In this document: one piece after another, positions 18,095 to 28,542 of the stretch | Layout: the number at the start of each line of letters is the position of its first letter | Position numbering within the stretch: position 1 is the first letter of the stretch | NCBI RefSeq assembly: GCF_035222485.1 | Contig: NW_026946671.1 | Span: forward strand, 806,001 to 870,000 | DNA length: 64,000 bases | DNA from: Podospora pseudoanserina | Taxonomy: Eukaryota > Ascomycota > Sordariomycetes > Sordariales > Podosporaceae | Direction: 5' to 3' | The notes under the pieces: generated by a model | What the model saw: only the letters and a program-made list of their open reading frames with translations | Databases searched by the model: none | What the model was told of the DNA's origin: nothing | Translations under genes and position numbers: made by a program

Positions 18095-21025
18095 TTAAAC
18101 CCTCCCCCTCTTCGCCACCGGCGACCTAGACCTCGATCTCGAACTGCTGTAATACCTCCTCTTGTTCCCATAGCCCCCAACAGACCTCGACCTCGACCTT
18201 GAAGGCGACCGTCTCCTCACATCCCCATCCCAACTCCTAGGCGGATGCCCTAGAGGTGAGGGCGAGCGCGTATACCGCATTTGCTTCCTAGCAGGAGGAG
18301 AACCCCGAGTTTTACTCCGGCTTCTACTAACAGAGTAAGAATCATCCCTCCTCCGCTTGACAGCCGTGGACCGATCAGCAACGGGAGAGCCAGATCTCGA
18401 ATACGACATGCTGCGTGTACGGCTGCGGCTGCGGCCACGGCGGGGTGGCGGTGAAAAGCTCCTATCCCTGGCATTCCCCACAGGACTCCGAGCCCGTGGC
18501 GGAGGGGACCGTGACCAGCTCCTACTACGGCTTCTGCTCATGCTGCGGTCCCTGCTAAGGCTCCGGCTGTCGCGGCGGCCAGCACGTGGTGGGGGAGAAC
18601 GAGAAATAGATCGTCTGGGAGAAACGGAACGAGAATAGCTGCGGCTTCTGCTACGACTGTAAGAATCGTCCCTTGCCCGACGAGGCGGAGTGCGAGACAA
18701 AGACCGGCCCCTGCTGATGGCCTTGCGCGGTGGTGTCCGAGAACGAGACCGAGAAGAGTAAGACGAATAAGATGAGTAGCTGGACACTGACTCCGAGTCT
18801 GAGTCCGCAGGTGGTGCCGGCAGCGCTGGTTTCGGCATGTTCTGCAGGAACTCTCTCATCTCGTCGGTGAGGTAGCCCATCTTGATCGAAGTGAAGTAGT
18901 TGATCGAGAAGCGAATGTTGCGCGGTTCGTCGTGCGGGAACAGGCCCTCCAGGCTCGGCTTCAAGATATCCTCCGACAGCCTCGTCTTGAGCTTGACAGT
19001 GCCCATATTCTCCTGCAAGTCCTCAAACAGAATCTTGATGAAAATACGGCTCGCCGACGTCGTCTCCTCCTCGTTCAGGTGAATGATCGAAAGAACATGC
19101 CACCCAATCGAATCCGACGACAACAAATGCCCAAAGAACCTCGCGATATTCCTCAGCTTGTTCGTCTCGTACCGATGAATCGTCGTATAGTACTTCATAA
19201 ACGACTCCTCGAACAGCTCCATCCACATCCGATTCAGCCTCGCAAACCTCTCTCCCAGCAACCCCATAAACTTGAGATACACCTTCTCCTGCGCGCATGA
19301 CTCCACGATCATGGACACCAGCTCGGGCTCCTGTCCCACCGGCAACCTCAACTTCATCAGCTTATGCGCCGCCTCCTCCGGATCCGCACTCGACTGAATG
19401 CTCAGGTAAATCGTCCTCCGCAAGTTGACCAAATCAGCATTGCTCTGATCCTTGATCTCAATCGCCTTTGTCTCCTCCTCCTCCTCCTCGTCCTCACTAT
19501 CACTCTCCTCACTCCCGCTCCCATCCTCATCCTCACTCCCGCTCTCCTCTCCCAAAATCTGCGCCTTCAACTTCTTATACTCGGCCTCATTCGTCTCCCA
19601 ATCCGGATCAAACTTGAAAATATTCAGCGTATCCTCCGTCTTGATATCCTCATCCAGCCCAATCTTGTGCGTGATCTGATCCTCCTCCTCCACCAGGTCC
19701 AACTCCTCCTTGATCACCGGATTGTCCTTGTACTTGTCCTTCCTGACCTGAAACAACACCTCGATCATGTACTGCGTCCTCTTGTCGATATCAGCCTCGT
19801 GCAAGATGCGCCTAAACTCATCAAACACGGCGTGCGCCATCGTAGGCGACATCTCCTCCAGAAACAACCCCACCTCCCTCATCAACCCAACCGCAATCTC
19901 CACGCTGTCGTCCGTCGGCTTCCGCAGCAACAGCAGCAGCATCTGCGCCGCGAGGTTCTCGTGAACAACTTGATTGTTGACCAAATGCGCAATAAACATG
20001 GTACTCGACAAGCAAACCGCCTTGTCATTTCTCTTGAAAGCCTTCCGGAACCGCATAATCAGCCTCTTGACCAGCAACTCCCCAACCTGCGGCAGCTTCG
20101 TATTGCAAATGGCAGCCAAACAAGCGTAAATAGGAGTAAACGGCAAACTAGCATGCTGCGCCTTGAGCAGACTCTGACAAAACAACCCTCTGCCCCTGAT
20201 CAAATTCTCATTGAATAGCTCGGGAACCACAAACTTGATATTCGCTGTGTTGACCTTGTTGACCAGGCCATTGATCGACTTCTTCAACGCTTCCCAAGCC
20301 ATGCGTTGATACTCCTTGCTCGTCTTGTCCGTAATAGCAGCCTGCAAAGCGCGCAGCTTCTGCGGTGGCAGATACACACCCTGACTGCGAAGGTTGAGCA
20401 GCTTCTGGTATTCAGCCCTCATATCCTCAAGCTTTTCCTCTTCCGTCTTCGCCGGCGGCGCAGGAGGAGGGGGGGTGTGCTCTCTCTTGGCCGGCGCAAC
20501 AGGAGCAGGGCGGTACCGATCCGGCCCATCGCGGCGAGGGGGCGGGGAATGTCTTCTCGGAGGCGGCGACCGGCCATGATGTCTCGAAGGGGGGCTCCGA
20601 TCCCTAATCGGATAGCGGCGCTCATCATCTCTGTCCCTCGGCGAAAAAGACCGTCGGTCCCGTGGAGAGAAGGATCGGTTTCTGCGCGCTGGCGATTGAC
20701 GGCGGGAATGGGCCGGCGTCGGGGATCTCTGAGGGGAAGCATCGCGTGAGTGCACCTCCCCATTCTCCATCGGTGATCTGGATCTAGACCTCTCCTCATG
20801 GCGGTGCTCTCCCGACTCTCTAGACGGCGACCTCTCATCAACTCCATCTCTCCTCGGCGTCGGCGATCGTCCTCGAGAATCCTGTGACATCTCCCTTTCT
20901 CTCCTCGGCGTCGGCGATTTTGATTTCGACACCGATCTCGATCTTGACCTCGACTGGCGTGGACTAGGCGACCTCTCAACTTGTCGCGTAATCGAGGCGC
21001 TCTCCTCCCTCTCCGGTGTCGCCAT
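18095..21025 (-). CDS. cwc22: Pre-mRNA splicing factor Cwc22
   Basis: Spliceosome component that helps load eIF4AIII/Prp2-type factors and is needed for the first catalytic step. It is a single uninterrupted frame of 976 residues from ATG 21025 (MATPEREESAS); the frame is open to 21196, but the extra 57 residues look like leader. Order: an RS/SP-rich N-terminus to about 190; the family's conserved block with EEKLEDMRAEYQKLLNLRSQ and GVYLPPQKLRALQ; a MIF4G domain about 240-425 (WEALKKSINGLVNKVNTANI, RGRGLFCQSLLKAQ); an acidic Asp/Glu/Ser linker; an MA3 domain about 535-650 (LRRTIYLSIQSSADPEEAAH, FGHLLSSDSIGWHVLSII); and a long C-terminal RS domain of more than 200 residues. Yeast Cwc22 lacks such long RS tails, while metazoan and filamentous-fungal forms have them. 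It is divergent from dpm2. Confidence 0.95.
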   Translation of the reverse strand: MATPEREESASITRQVERSPSPRQSRSRSRSVSKSKSPTPRREREMSQDSRGRSPTPRRDGVDERSPSRESGEHRHEERSRSRSPMENGEVHSRDASPQRSPTPAHSRRQSPARRNRSFSPRDRRSFSPRDRDDERRYPIRDRSPPSRHHGRSPPPRRHSPPPRRDGPDRYRPAPVAPAKREHTPPPPAPPAKTEEEKLEDMRAEYQKLLNLRSQGVYLPPQKLRALQAAITDKTSKEYQRMAWEALKKSINGLVNKVNTANIKFVVPELFNENLIRGRGLFCQSLLKAQHASLPFTPIYACLAAICNTKLPQVGELLVKRLIMRFRKAFKRNDKAVCLSSTMFIAHLVNNQVVHENLAAQMLLLLLRKPTDDSVEIAVGLMREVGLFLEEMSPTMAHAVFDEFRRILHEADIDKRTQYMIEVLFQVRKDKYKDNPVIKEELDLVEEEDQITHKIGLDEDIKTEDTLNIFKFDPDWETNEAEYKKLKAQILGEESGSEDEDGSGSEESDSEDEEEEEETKAIEIKDQSNADLVNLRRTIYLSIQSSADPEEAAHKLMKLRLPVGQEPELVSMIVESCAQEKVYLKFMGLLGERFARLNRMWMELFEESFMKYYTTIHRYETNKLRNIARFFGHLLSSDSIGWHVLSIIHLNEEETTSASRIFIKILFEDLQENMGTVKLKTRLSEDILKPSLEGLFPHDEPRNIRFSINYFTSIKMGYLTDEMREFLQNMPKPALPAPPADSDSESVSSYSSYSSYSSRSRSRTPPRKAISRGRSLSRTPPRRARDDSYSRSRSRSYSRSVSPRRSISRSPPPRAGRRDSRSLSRDRSMSRSRSRSWSRSPPPRARSPVGNARDRSFSPPPRRGRSRSRTRSMSYSRSGSPVADRSTAVKRRRDDSYSVSRSRSKTRGSPPARKQMRYTRSPSPLGHPPRSWDGDVRRRSPSRSRSRSVGGYGNKRRYYSSSRSRSRSPVAKRGRV

Positions 21026-21485
21026 CGTCTTTTTTTTTCCCCACACGCGTGTTTTCCAATGATTTGTCCCTGATAAACTCTCGCGCGCCAATTCGTTTCT
21101 CAGTTTCGCAGAAAAGCGATGTCGATTTGACAATTTCGTTGCCGATGGAAAGTTTAACAAGGCTGTGTTTGCAACAGTTTCCGTCCTCAAGCGCAACCTG
21201 CACCTACAGTTGCACTAACCGTTGGCCCCACTTTTTACTTTTCTCTTCTTGCCTGCCGGGAAGCTCCCCCCCCCCAGAAAACGCGAACCCCTGACGCGCC
21301 ACTGGCTAGGCCACCGTGGAACTGAGCTTCAGCGTTGCTGTCCCGAACTTTGCGACAACCACCAACCATCAACACCACCACCACTTGCCTCGTCCACCAC
21401 CGTCAACAACCTTGACGATTCAACGTTTAATTCAATTCAATTCACTCCTTTACACCCCTTATTTATTTATTTTCCCAATCTCACA
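21026..21485. promoter_or_regulatory. Divergent intergenic region between cwc22 and dpm2
   Basis: 460 bp separate the two start codons, which face away from each other, so promoters for both must lie here. On the dpm2 side the last 150 bases are rich in CCACCAC and TTCAATTC motifs. I see no clear TATA element. Confidence 0.55.
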
Positions 21486-21922
21486 ATGGTCTGTCTTCCT
21501 CCCCATCCCCCTTTGCCACCACCCGCCCTATCTAACACTGATTAAACTCCAGCTCGACAAACTCACCGGCCTCGCCATGCTAGCAGCAGCCTCCGCCGTC
21601 TTCCTCTACTACACAATCTGGACTCTTCTCATGGTACTTACTTCCTTCATTTCCCCCCTTCTCCCCTTTTCCTCTTAAACCCCCCTCACCCAGACCCATC
21701 ACTAATAATTCAAAAACCCAACAGCCCTTCGTAGACTCCGACCACCCCCTCCAAAACTTCTTTCCCCCCCGCGTCTGGGCCATCCGTCTCCCCGTCATCC
21801 TCGTCCTCCTCGGCTCCGCCGTCGTCGGCTCCTTCCTCTCCATCGTCATGATCAGGTCCAACCGCAAAAAGGCCCTCAAGGCCGCCAAGGCGGCCGAGGA
21901 GGCGGCCAAGAAGAAGTCTTGA
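21486..21922 (+). CDS. dpm2: Dolichol-phosphate mannosyltransferase regulatory subunit Dpm2
   Basis: Small ER membrane protein that stabilises and activates the Dpm1 catalytic subunit for dolichol-phosphate-mannose synthesis, feeding N-glycans, O-mannose and GPI anchors. Exons 21486-21488 (the ATG alone), 21553-21633 and 21725-21922 give 93 residues. The mature start reads M then LDKLTGLAMLAAASAVFLYY, the first membrane span. An internal PFVDSDHPLQNFFPPR loop follows, which is the family's conserved acidic/proline segment. The second span is about residues 50-72 (LPVILVLLGSAVVGSFLSIV), and the tail is Lys/Ala-rich (KKALKAAKAAEEAAKKKS). Length is close to human DPM2 (84). The first donor is GTCTGT, which fits the fungal GTNNGT rule; the second is GTACTT. 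Confidence 0.9.
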
Positions 21923-22394
21923 ATCAAACACTACGCTATATGTTTTGCATTGTTGTTGGAGGAGGAGGAGGAGGCCATTATCACTGTGAAGAAGGATGCG
22001 TTGATTTAGCCCAGGGTGGCAGGCAGTTCGTGAGAAAAGGAAGGGATCTATCTATCTATAATACACCACAACCATCTTGTTGGGACAACAACAACAACAA
22101 CAACAACAGCAACAGCAACAAGTGGGAAATAACGAGACAGAGAGAAAGTGGAACAAAAAAGGAAAAAAGACTAATAAAATACCTTGCCTACCCTTGCTCC
22201 TCCAACATAAGAGCAAGATCAAAACACACCCAGAGCCACATATTGTCTCATATCAACCAATGCAATCTGTCGGCCATTATATCAAAAACCATGTCAATGC
22301 TCACTCTCTCGTACAAAGCTACTGGGATATCCCATCCACCACCACCCCCTTCCCAACTCCACTACTATACCTCCGTGCTCCCCACACCACTACC
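21923..22394. other. dpm2 3' region with triplet microsatellite
   Basis: An AAC/CAG triplet run lies at about 22086-22120 and a GGA run at about 21958-21972. No gene seen. Confidence 0.6.
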
Positions 22395-22410
22395 AAAAAA
22401 ATCTCCAAAA
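22395..22410 (-). terminator. Pol III terminator for tRNA-Phe
   Basis: On the minus strand, T4 (22410-22407) and T7 (22401-22395) runs follow the tRNA 3' end by 14 and 23 bases, as expected for RNA polymerase III. Confidence 0.75.
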
Positions 22411-22424
22411 GAATAGAGGATGAG

Positions 22425-22516
22425 TGCGGTTTATGTGGATCGAACACATGACCTTCAGATTGTAAATTACCAAAGTTGACTTCAGTCTGACGCTCTCCCA
22501 ACTGAGCTAAACCCGC
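22425..22516 (-). tRNA. tRNA-Phe (GAA), 19-nt intron
   Basis: The minus strand reads GCGGGTTTAGCTCAGTTGGG for the acceptor 5' strand and D arm, the anticodon region GACTGAAG, a 19-base intron, then ATCTGAAGG, the T arm GTTCGATC and an acceptor end matching AAACCGC plus discriminator A. All stems pair. The intron lies directly after position 37, the canonical site. The mature sequence is identical to the second copy at 48991-49080; only the intron differs. Confidence 0.97.
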
Positions 22517-23067
22517 TACTTGTTGACGCATCAACATGTCAATATCACAGTCCATATCTGCCTTTCCCTTTCCCTTTCCCTTTCCCCCGTCACCACATAC
22601 ACAATCACTTTCATATTGGAACCCAAAAAGATTTGTCAAACACCATCCTTTTTATTGAGGGATCAATGTCCAACTTAAAAAAAAAAAAAAAAAAAATCCC
22701 GACTACTCACTTTCATCCTCGTTTTCATCGGGACAAAAACTATCTACTTGATTGGTGTTTGTTGGTTTCTGGTTGTTGTTATCATGCCCACCCTCCACTC
22801 GCCGTCACTCCTCAGTAACAGGCCCCTATTCCAAACCAACCCATAACCCCCAAAGCCTGACCCCTCTGTCCAAAATAGACACAAAAGCCAAACCCACCCA
22901 AACGCCCAACCCCCAAGAGTAGAGTTAGCAGTAGTTATTGATGTTTAATCCCACACACAAAAGCAACACAAACCCGGTCTCAACTCCCGCATGTTGCTGC
23001 CGCTGCTGACCCATCTATAAAATCCCTTTCCTTCCCCCCCCCCCAAAAAAAACCTCGCTTCATTCGC
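22517..23067. other. Intergenic, no gene seen
   Basis: Contains a CCCTTT repeat (about 22561-22588), an A19 run (about 22678-22696) and C/A-rich sequence. The part near 23000 is probably the 3' untranslated region of the next minus-strand gene. Confidence 0.55.
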
Positions 23068-26000
23068 TCAAACCCGCTGATCAGCAAAATCCAGCACCTC
23101 GCAATCATCCTCAAAAAACCCGTCCTCGCCATTCCCCGACCCACCTGCTCCCCGTCTGCGTCTTGTGGTAATCACAATCTGCGTGTCGTCATCCCCGCGG
23201 AAAAGGACCCTTTCCATCGCCGAGGCGGGCAACGCACGCGAGGCTTCGAGGTCAATGTTGAATGACTCGTCCTCTGGCAGATGGGGTAGACCGAGATCGA
23301 TCTTGGTGGCGCTGATCGGCAGGCCAAACACCCAGGTATCATCGGCGTCGTTCTCATCAGCGGCAGCAGCCTCATCAGCAGCAGCAGCAGCCTCCTCAAA
23401 AGGGAGCGGAGTCGCACGAGCGGCTTTGCCCTTCTTCTTGCGCGGTGCTGATGGTTCTGCCTGGGTGTCCTCCAACTGAGTCTCGGCCAAGATGGACGTG
23501 ATCTCCAAGGATTTGGCTTTGGAGGAGGACGTCATCTCATACAAGGCGATGCGTCTGTCGGTGTGGAAAGGCTGGTACGGGGCGCTGGACTCAATCTCGG
23601 CCTGGGGAATAGACGACTCAACGCCGCCATACCGGGCCCGCAAGCTAGGCTTGATCTGGTTCAGCACCAGAGTGTTATTGAAGGGGTCCAGGTCCCGCTC
23701 GGAGAAATCCAAATACTCATCGGGATCCAAAATGCGCTTTACCGCTGGAGCTATGGAGTCGTCAGGCAGCAACGGGAGCTGATGATCTGTGTACCTAGAG
23801 AGCCGCTGGCCCCGCTTGCCGTGGGCACCAGACCTCTTGCTCTGGAATACTCTGACCTGACCCCCTCCCAAGACAGAGAGAGAGCGGTCGCGCTTGGCGA
23901 CCCAGGCTACGCAACCGGGTTCGGGGAGCACGGAAGAGTTTGGCAATGAAACTCTGTTGTCTCCGGTGTGTCTGAGCTGGCTGATTGCGTTTCCAGTCTT
24001 GCCCAGGGAGTGGCTGATGCCGTGAACAATCACCTTGCCACCATGAGCAGCATATTCTGCAGCACCTGCAAAGGCTGGGGTGTTCGAGTTGCTCCGGCGC
24101 TGGCGATTGATCAGCGGGCGGGCGGCTTCCCGGACAGAGCTCAAGGCGTTTGTCGCCATCGAAACAGCCGAAGTCGAGCCTTCTGGAACAGCAGCTTTGG
24201 TCTCCTCGGGAAGTCGGCGACGCGGAGGCGGCCAGGAAAAGGCACCCGACGGAAGATCCAAAAGGTGAACGGTGCCGCGCTCAGTGACCATGGCAGCACG
24301 CTCACCATGGGGCTGGGTCCAGGCCAGTTCAACAATACGAGCAACCGTCATGCGCGAGAACTGGGCAACTTGACGCACACGTGGACCTCCGACAGGTGAG
24401 CCAGTAGCCTGGAGAGGCGATGACTTGGTGTTCTGAACCCGCATCAAATCCCACACCGTCTGGACGTCGCCCTTGCTGCTCGCGCTGAACAGGAAAAGCC
24501 CTGAAGGTGATAGTGAGAGGAAGCTGCACCCATGAGGAATGGTGAACGTAGTGACGGGATGGAGGTTGCTGGATGGCCCAAGACTATCAATGTCCAAAAC
24601 AGACACAAGACCTGGCTCTTTGGAGACAGGTGGCGTCACAGCACCATGTGTGGGAGGGAACTGAGGTGGTGAGGCGCCCAGACCCCAGTTCTGAGGGGCC
24701 TGTGTTGGTGACCTCGGTGTCTGGGAAGGCTGGGGGTTCCAGTAATTGTTCCAAGCCTGTAAACCCTGCTTCCCAACCCACTTCGCACCTTGAATCAGCT
24801 CTTGTGTGGCGTCGCGCATGAGCTTGTTGACCACGCTCTCGGAAAGCGGCAGGTCGAGATCCGCATTCGCCTGGGGCAGCTGAGGGGGAGTCACGGACGT
24901 CAACCCAGGGGCGCGGCCGTGAATGAGAACGGGAACCGAAGCACGCAGTGCTATCTGTGAGGACGGCGTAGCAGGACAGTATGCCATCCATCTGGAACTG
25001 ACGCTGACGATGGCAACCTGAGGTCTTGGTCGTGGTGGAACTGGTGACCGGCCTCGCTCGTTTTCTTGGCCAGGCTCTCCTTTGAGCGGCTGCTGGAGAG
25101 TCGTCCAAACCTTGCCGTGGCATCTGAAGTGCAGCGGCTGATCAGCGACGACGGGTGCCTGCCGATAGATCCAGCATTCTCCGGTAACTCCCGACGACAC
25201 CACAATACTGCCGCCTTCCGCATGAATGTGGAAGGCACCGTTGGGAGGAGGTGCCTTGAATGCTGCGCTTGTGATGGGCATCTTGAGGGGCACCTTTGGC
25301 GCCTCGAGAAGAACGCTCACCGGGCGGCCCGTCTTGAGAGAGTAGACCTCTACAGAGGTGTAATAAGATTCGGCAAATCCGGGCGCCGGGCGACTGCCCG
25401 TGACGCTCTCTTTCGAGGACGGGTCAGGGCTCGTGATGTTGGTCATGGCCTCCGATCTTTCGGCAGAAACCGCATCATAATCGCCTTCCACGTTGATAGC
25501 GGGAGCAGGCGCGGGCAGGTTCGGCCCATGAATAACGACTGCGACCAACGGGAAAAGATCCGACTCATGCGTCATCCAGGGAAGGATTTTGGCATGGTAG
25601 ACACCGCCACGCAGTCCTTTCAGGTTAGCAACAGTCTCGACCTCCCGTTTTCCAACGGTGAGGATCTCGAGGCCACCTTCATAGCCGGCAAGGACGACAT
25701 TGGACTTGCTGCTGGCAGGGTCGGTATTCGGCAAAGGAAGGGTGTCGAATCCACAATAGTAGCCCTTTTCTCCCGCCTTCATCCCGGAATGCGACTGTGA
25801 GTCAAGGTCGATTTCGGGGGCACCGTAGAAATGAGCCTGGGGCTGATGAGGCAAAGGCGGATTTGAAACAGCTCTATGGGCGTAGTTAGAATGCATGGAG
25901 CCGCGCCTAGCTGCCGCGATCGATCCAAGATGGCTGTGGGTGTCTGGTGGCGAATAATAGTTGTTGTCCACGTGGAAGCTCAAGGGACGTCTTCCTGCAA

Positions 26001-26460
26001 GCGGGGGAGAGGCCGAAGGCGGGTGATAACCCACCGAGGGTCTCGGCGAGGACCAGCCTGACGGGATGCCGCGGGGATCTTCATAGGAGGAAGGCGCCGT
26101 CGGCGGAGACTCGCCGGCTAAGCTGATGAGGTTTCCCGGGGAACCGGCCATGCCTGCGGAGATCCCCCGAGTCCATTCCCTGGTGTTCAACGAGGTGCTC
26201 GTCGCATATGATGCCGTCGAGGCAGCATCCAAGAGGGGCGACGCAACTGGATTCTCGTTGGACGAGACACTAGCTGGTTTGATCTCTGGAGAGATCACAG
26301 GTGAGGCACTGGATGATCCTTTAGTGGTGCCGGTGCCATTCCCATTACTGATGTAATTAAAGTGGTCAGCCTTGTAGGTCCTTAGGTTCCCGAATCGCTC
26401 CTTTTCCAACTTCCTGTGTCCAGGCTCTTGCTCTTCTTTACTAGGGTAGAGGGAACCCAC
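23068..26460 (-). CDS. Large beta-propeller-like (possibly BCAS3/Atg18-related) protein
   Basis: A frame of 1130 codons without stops. The first approximately 210 residues are Ser/Pro-rich and disordered. From about residue 230 there are blocks typical of WD40-like propellers: VVLAGYEGGLEILTVG, YYTSVEVYSLKTGRPVSVLL, GCSFLSLSPSGLFLFSASSK followed by GDVQTVWDL, and AAMVTERGTVHLLDLPSG. The long non-WD insertions and the linker HGISHSLGKTGNAISQLRH fit the BCAS3-type family related to Atg18 propellers, but I hold this loosely. The C-terminus is acidic. The codon at 26460 is GTG, not ATG. The next frame upstream (26582-26382) starts with ATG and reads KKDRKNGKEGGG, which looks like a genuine N-terminus, so a first exon or splice join upstream remains unresolved. 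Confidence 0.75.
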   Translation of the reverse strand: MGSLYPSKEEQEPGHRKLEKERFGNLRTYKADHFNYISNGNGTGTTKGSSSASPVISPEIKPASVSSNENPVASPLLDAASTASYATSTSLNTREWTRGISAGMAGSPGNLISLAGESPPTAPSSYEDPRGIPSGWSSPRPSVGYHPPSASPPLAGRRPLSFHVDNNYYSPPDTHSHLGSIAAARRGSMHSNYAHRAVSNPPLPHQPQAHFYGAPEIDLDSQSHSGMKAGEKGYYCGFDTLPLPNTDPASSKSNVVLAGYEGGLEILTVGKREVETVANLKGLRGGVYHAKILPWMTHESDLFPLVAVVIHGPNLPAPAPAINVEGDYDAVSAERSEAMTNITSPDPSSKESVTGSRPAPGFAESYYTSVEVYSLKTGRPVSVLLEAPKVPLKMPITSAAFKAPPPNGAFHIHAEGGSIVVSSGVTGECWIYRQAPVVADQPLHFRCHGKVWTTLQQPLKGEPGQENERGRSPVPPRPRPQVAIVSVSSRWMAYCPATPSSQIALRASVPVLIHGRAPGLTSVTPPQLPQANADLDLPLSESVVNKLMRDATQELIQGAKWVGKQGLQAWNNYWNPQPSQTPRSPTQAPQNWGLGASPPQFPPTHGAVTPPVSKEPGLVSVLDIDSLGPSSNLHPVTTFTIPHGCSFLSLSPSGLFLFSASSKGDVQTVWDLMRVQNTKSSPLQATGSPVGGPRVRQVAQFSRMTVARIVELAWTQPHGERAAMVTERGTVHLLDLPSGAFSWPPPRRRLPEETKAAVPEGSTSAVSMATNALSSVREAARPLINRQRRSNSNTPAFAGAAEYAAHGGKVIVHGISHSLGKTGNAISQLRHTGDNRVSLPNSSVLPEPGCVAWVAKRDRSLSVLGGGQVRVFQSKRSGAHGKRGQRLSRYTDHQLPLLPDDSIAPAVKRILDPDEYLDFSERDLDPFNNTLVLNQIKPSLRARYGGVESSIPQAEIESSAPYQPFHTDRRIALYEMTSSSKAKSLEITSILAETQLEDTQAEPSAPRKKKGKAARATPLPFEEAAAAADEAAAADENDADDTWVFGLPISATKIDLGLPHLPEDESFNIDLEASRALPASAMERVLFRGDDDTQIVITTRRRRGAGGSGNGEDGFFEDDCEVLDFADQRV

Positions 26461-28542
26461 GTGAACTTGGCACCTTGTTTTGTCACCGCTGCGACCACTC
26501 CGCCGCCTTCTTTGCCATTCTTCCGGTCTTTCTTGGAGACTTTTGGATGCGCCCAGTTAGCTTGCGCTCTGTAGAACAACACAGGTGGGTTCAGGGGTAT
26601 CTGAGAGCATGGGCAGAATGCAAGCCAATACCATCAGGACATGACAAAACACAGACCTGGCATGAATGGCGACCCAGAAGTCAAGCGAGCAGTTATACCG
26701 CTCGCGTAACGAGATAGCTGACACCCCTCAACGCTTGGACGAAGAAGGTGCCGGCCGAAGGGTAATTAAGGTATATCAGCAGTAAAGCGAACAGTATGTA
26801 TTCAAGTCAAGGCACCGGCGGTAGTCTCGATATCTGTTCGGTCGTTGCTGACAAGTGTATGTACGCGTGCAACAGGGAGTTGCGATCGAAGTATGACAGG
26901 TGCTTCGGGGTGACTCTTTGTGTGTTGGTTGTAGTGTAGATGCGCGCTCGGGCTGTCTAGACTATCAACGGCTCAACGATGGCGTAGGCGCCTCGGTCGG
27001 TCGGAGTGTCGGTCGTAGAGGAGAAGGACAAAGAAAGGAGCGGAAGATCCCAGAGAGAGGCGCTGTCCAACACAGGAAGCGCGTGAGGTCTTCTGACACG
27101 GGCGAAACAAAAAGCCAGCCTTTTTCTATAAGTATTACGATAAGGTAGAGAGGTAGTATGCAGCATGCAGTGGGTGTATTATCAAGAGACTAGTAAAGGA
27201 AGAGGGAATAACAGAAGAAGACTAGAACGAGAGAGAAGAAGGTTGTGGTGGTGGTTCTGGTTGGTGTTGATGTTGGTATCTGGTGTTGTATGAAAGGAGA
27301 AAGAAGAAGAGATGCAAGACGATGGATGGAATAACCGTCCTAGCTATGGTGTATGGTACGGATAGCCAGTGCTGGATGAACTGGCCGTGCCTGGATGGAT
27401 GGACTGGACCGGCCGTGACTCGACGGGGAGCGAGGACGGCCACAGCCAGCTGGGGTCAAGGTTGACAGACGGCGCACCTGTGAATGCCGGGTGCAGCACA
27501 AGGGCCCAGGAAAGGGGGGAGGGGTGTGTGGCTCGTGGTTCGGTCCCTTGCGCGGGCTGGTGGGGTTCTGCAGCAAGGGAAATCGACTCCATGCTGGGGT
27601 ACTTCAGCCCTGACGGGAATAGCGCCAATGAACCCCAAGATAAGCATGGGATAAGCCCAGCGCTACCACGCTATCAGCCAGAAGCCCAGCAAATGGCGGG
27701 GTTTATCTTGTACGCGCTCTGCGGTCCGAGACGGTATTTGTGCAGTGCCGCCTCACTTGTGAATTCCCAGAGAAAGGGCGGGTGTCATATGTGTCAAGCA
27801 AATACACCACGTGAGAGCTGGAAAGTGTCGGGTTATTTTGAGGTGTGTGTCCAAACAGTGCCGGCAGCCCCGTTTGATTCCGGGCCTCCAGTCCTTGCCT
27901 AGGTGCATACGTCATTCCATAATGCCCGTGGTCAAGGTCATCCATCATGCATTCAGGGCTCGGATTGGAGCACTGTACCGTGATGACGGACGAGAGGACT
28001 GGTGACTTGGTCAAGTGCAAAAACTGGAAATCGGTAACAATAACCGTTACCTATGTCAACCCGGCATTGTGGTTTCAACCATCGAGCAAGTGGTGATCCC
28101 CCCGATGCCGCATGAGTCGACCAAGTACCCTCTTGGTCACCCCGCCTTTCGCCCAGCGCATTCCCCCTCTGACTCCACCTGCGACTCACCGCAGCACGTC
28201 ATATCTTATCAGTTGAGTTCGTCCATAACGACTACATTCCTCCCAAATGACCAGACGATGCACCTGCCAGTCGGGTTCATCTCAAGAATCATCTCTCTCA
28301 CTCAGACTCTGTCTTCTGCCAGATTCCATCTGCATACACCATAGGTTTACTAAACCACCACCCTTACACCGACAAGCCAATACTTGCGTGGAAAGGTGGA
28401 GAAGCCAGAAGCAGGGGCACATGAACAACTCCGAGTTGGAGAGAGAGAGAGGCGGTGGAGTTTGGAGTCTGCCCCAACAAGTCATCCACGTTGTCCCGAT
28501 CCTCTATACGATATGCTGAGAAGTCAACCTCCTCAGACTGTC
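26461..28542. other. Long intergenic region, no complete gene seen
   Basis: Probably holds the missing N-terminal exon, leader and promoter of the propeller-like gene in its first 1 kb. Frames near 27300-27900 overlap one another on both strands and show no motifs. A GT-rich strand lies at 27239-27285. Confidence 0.5.
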
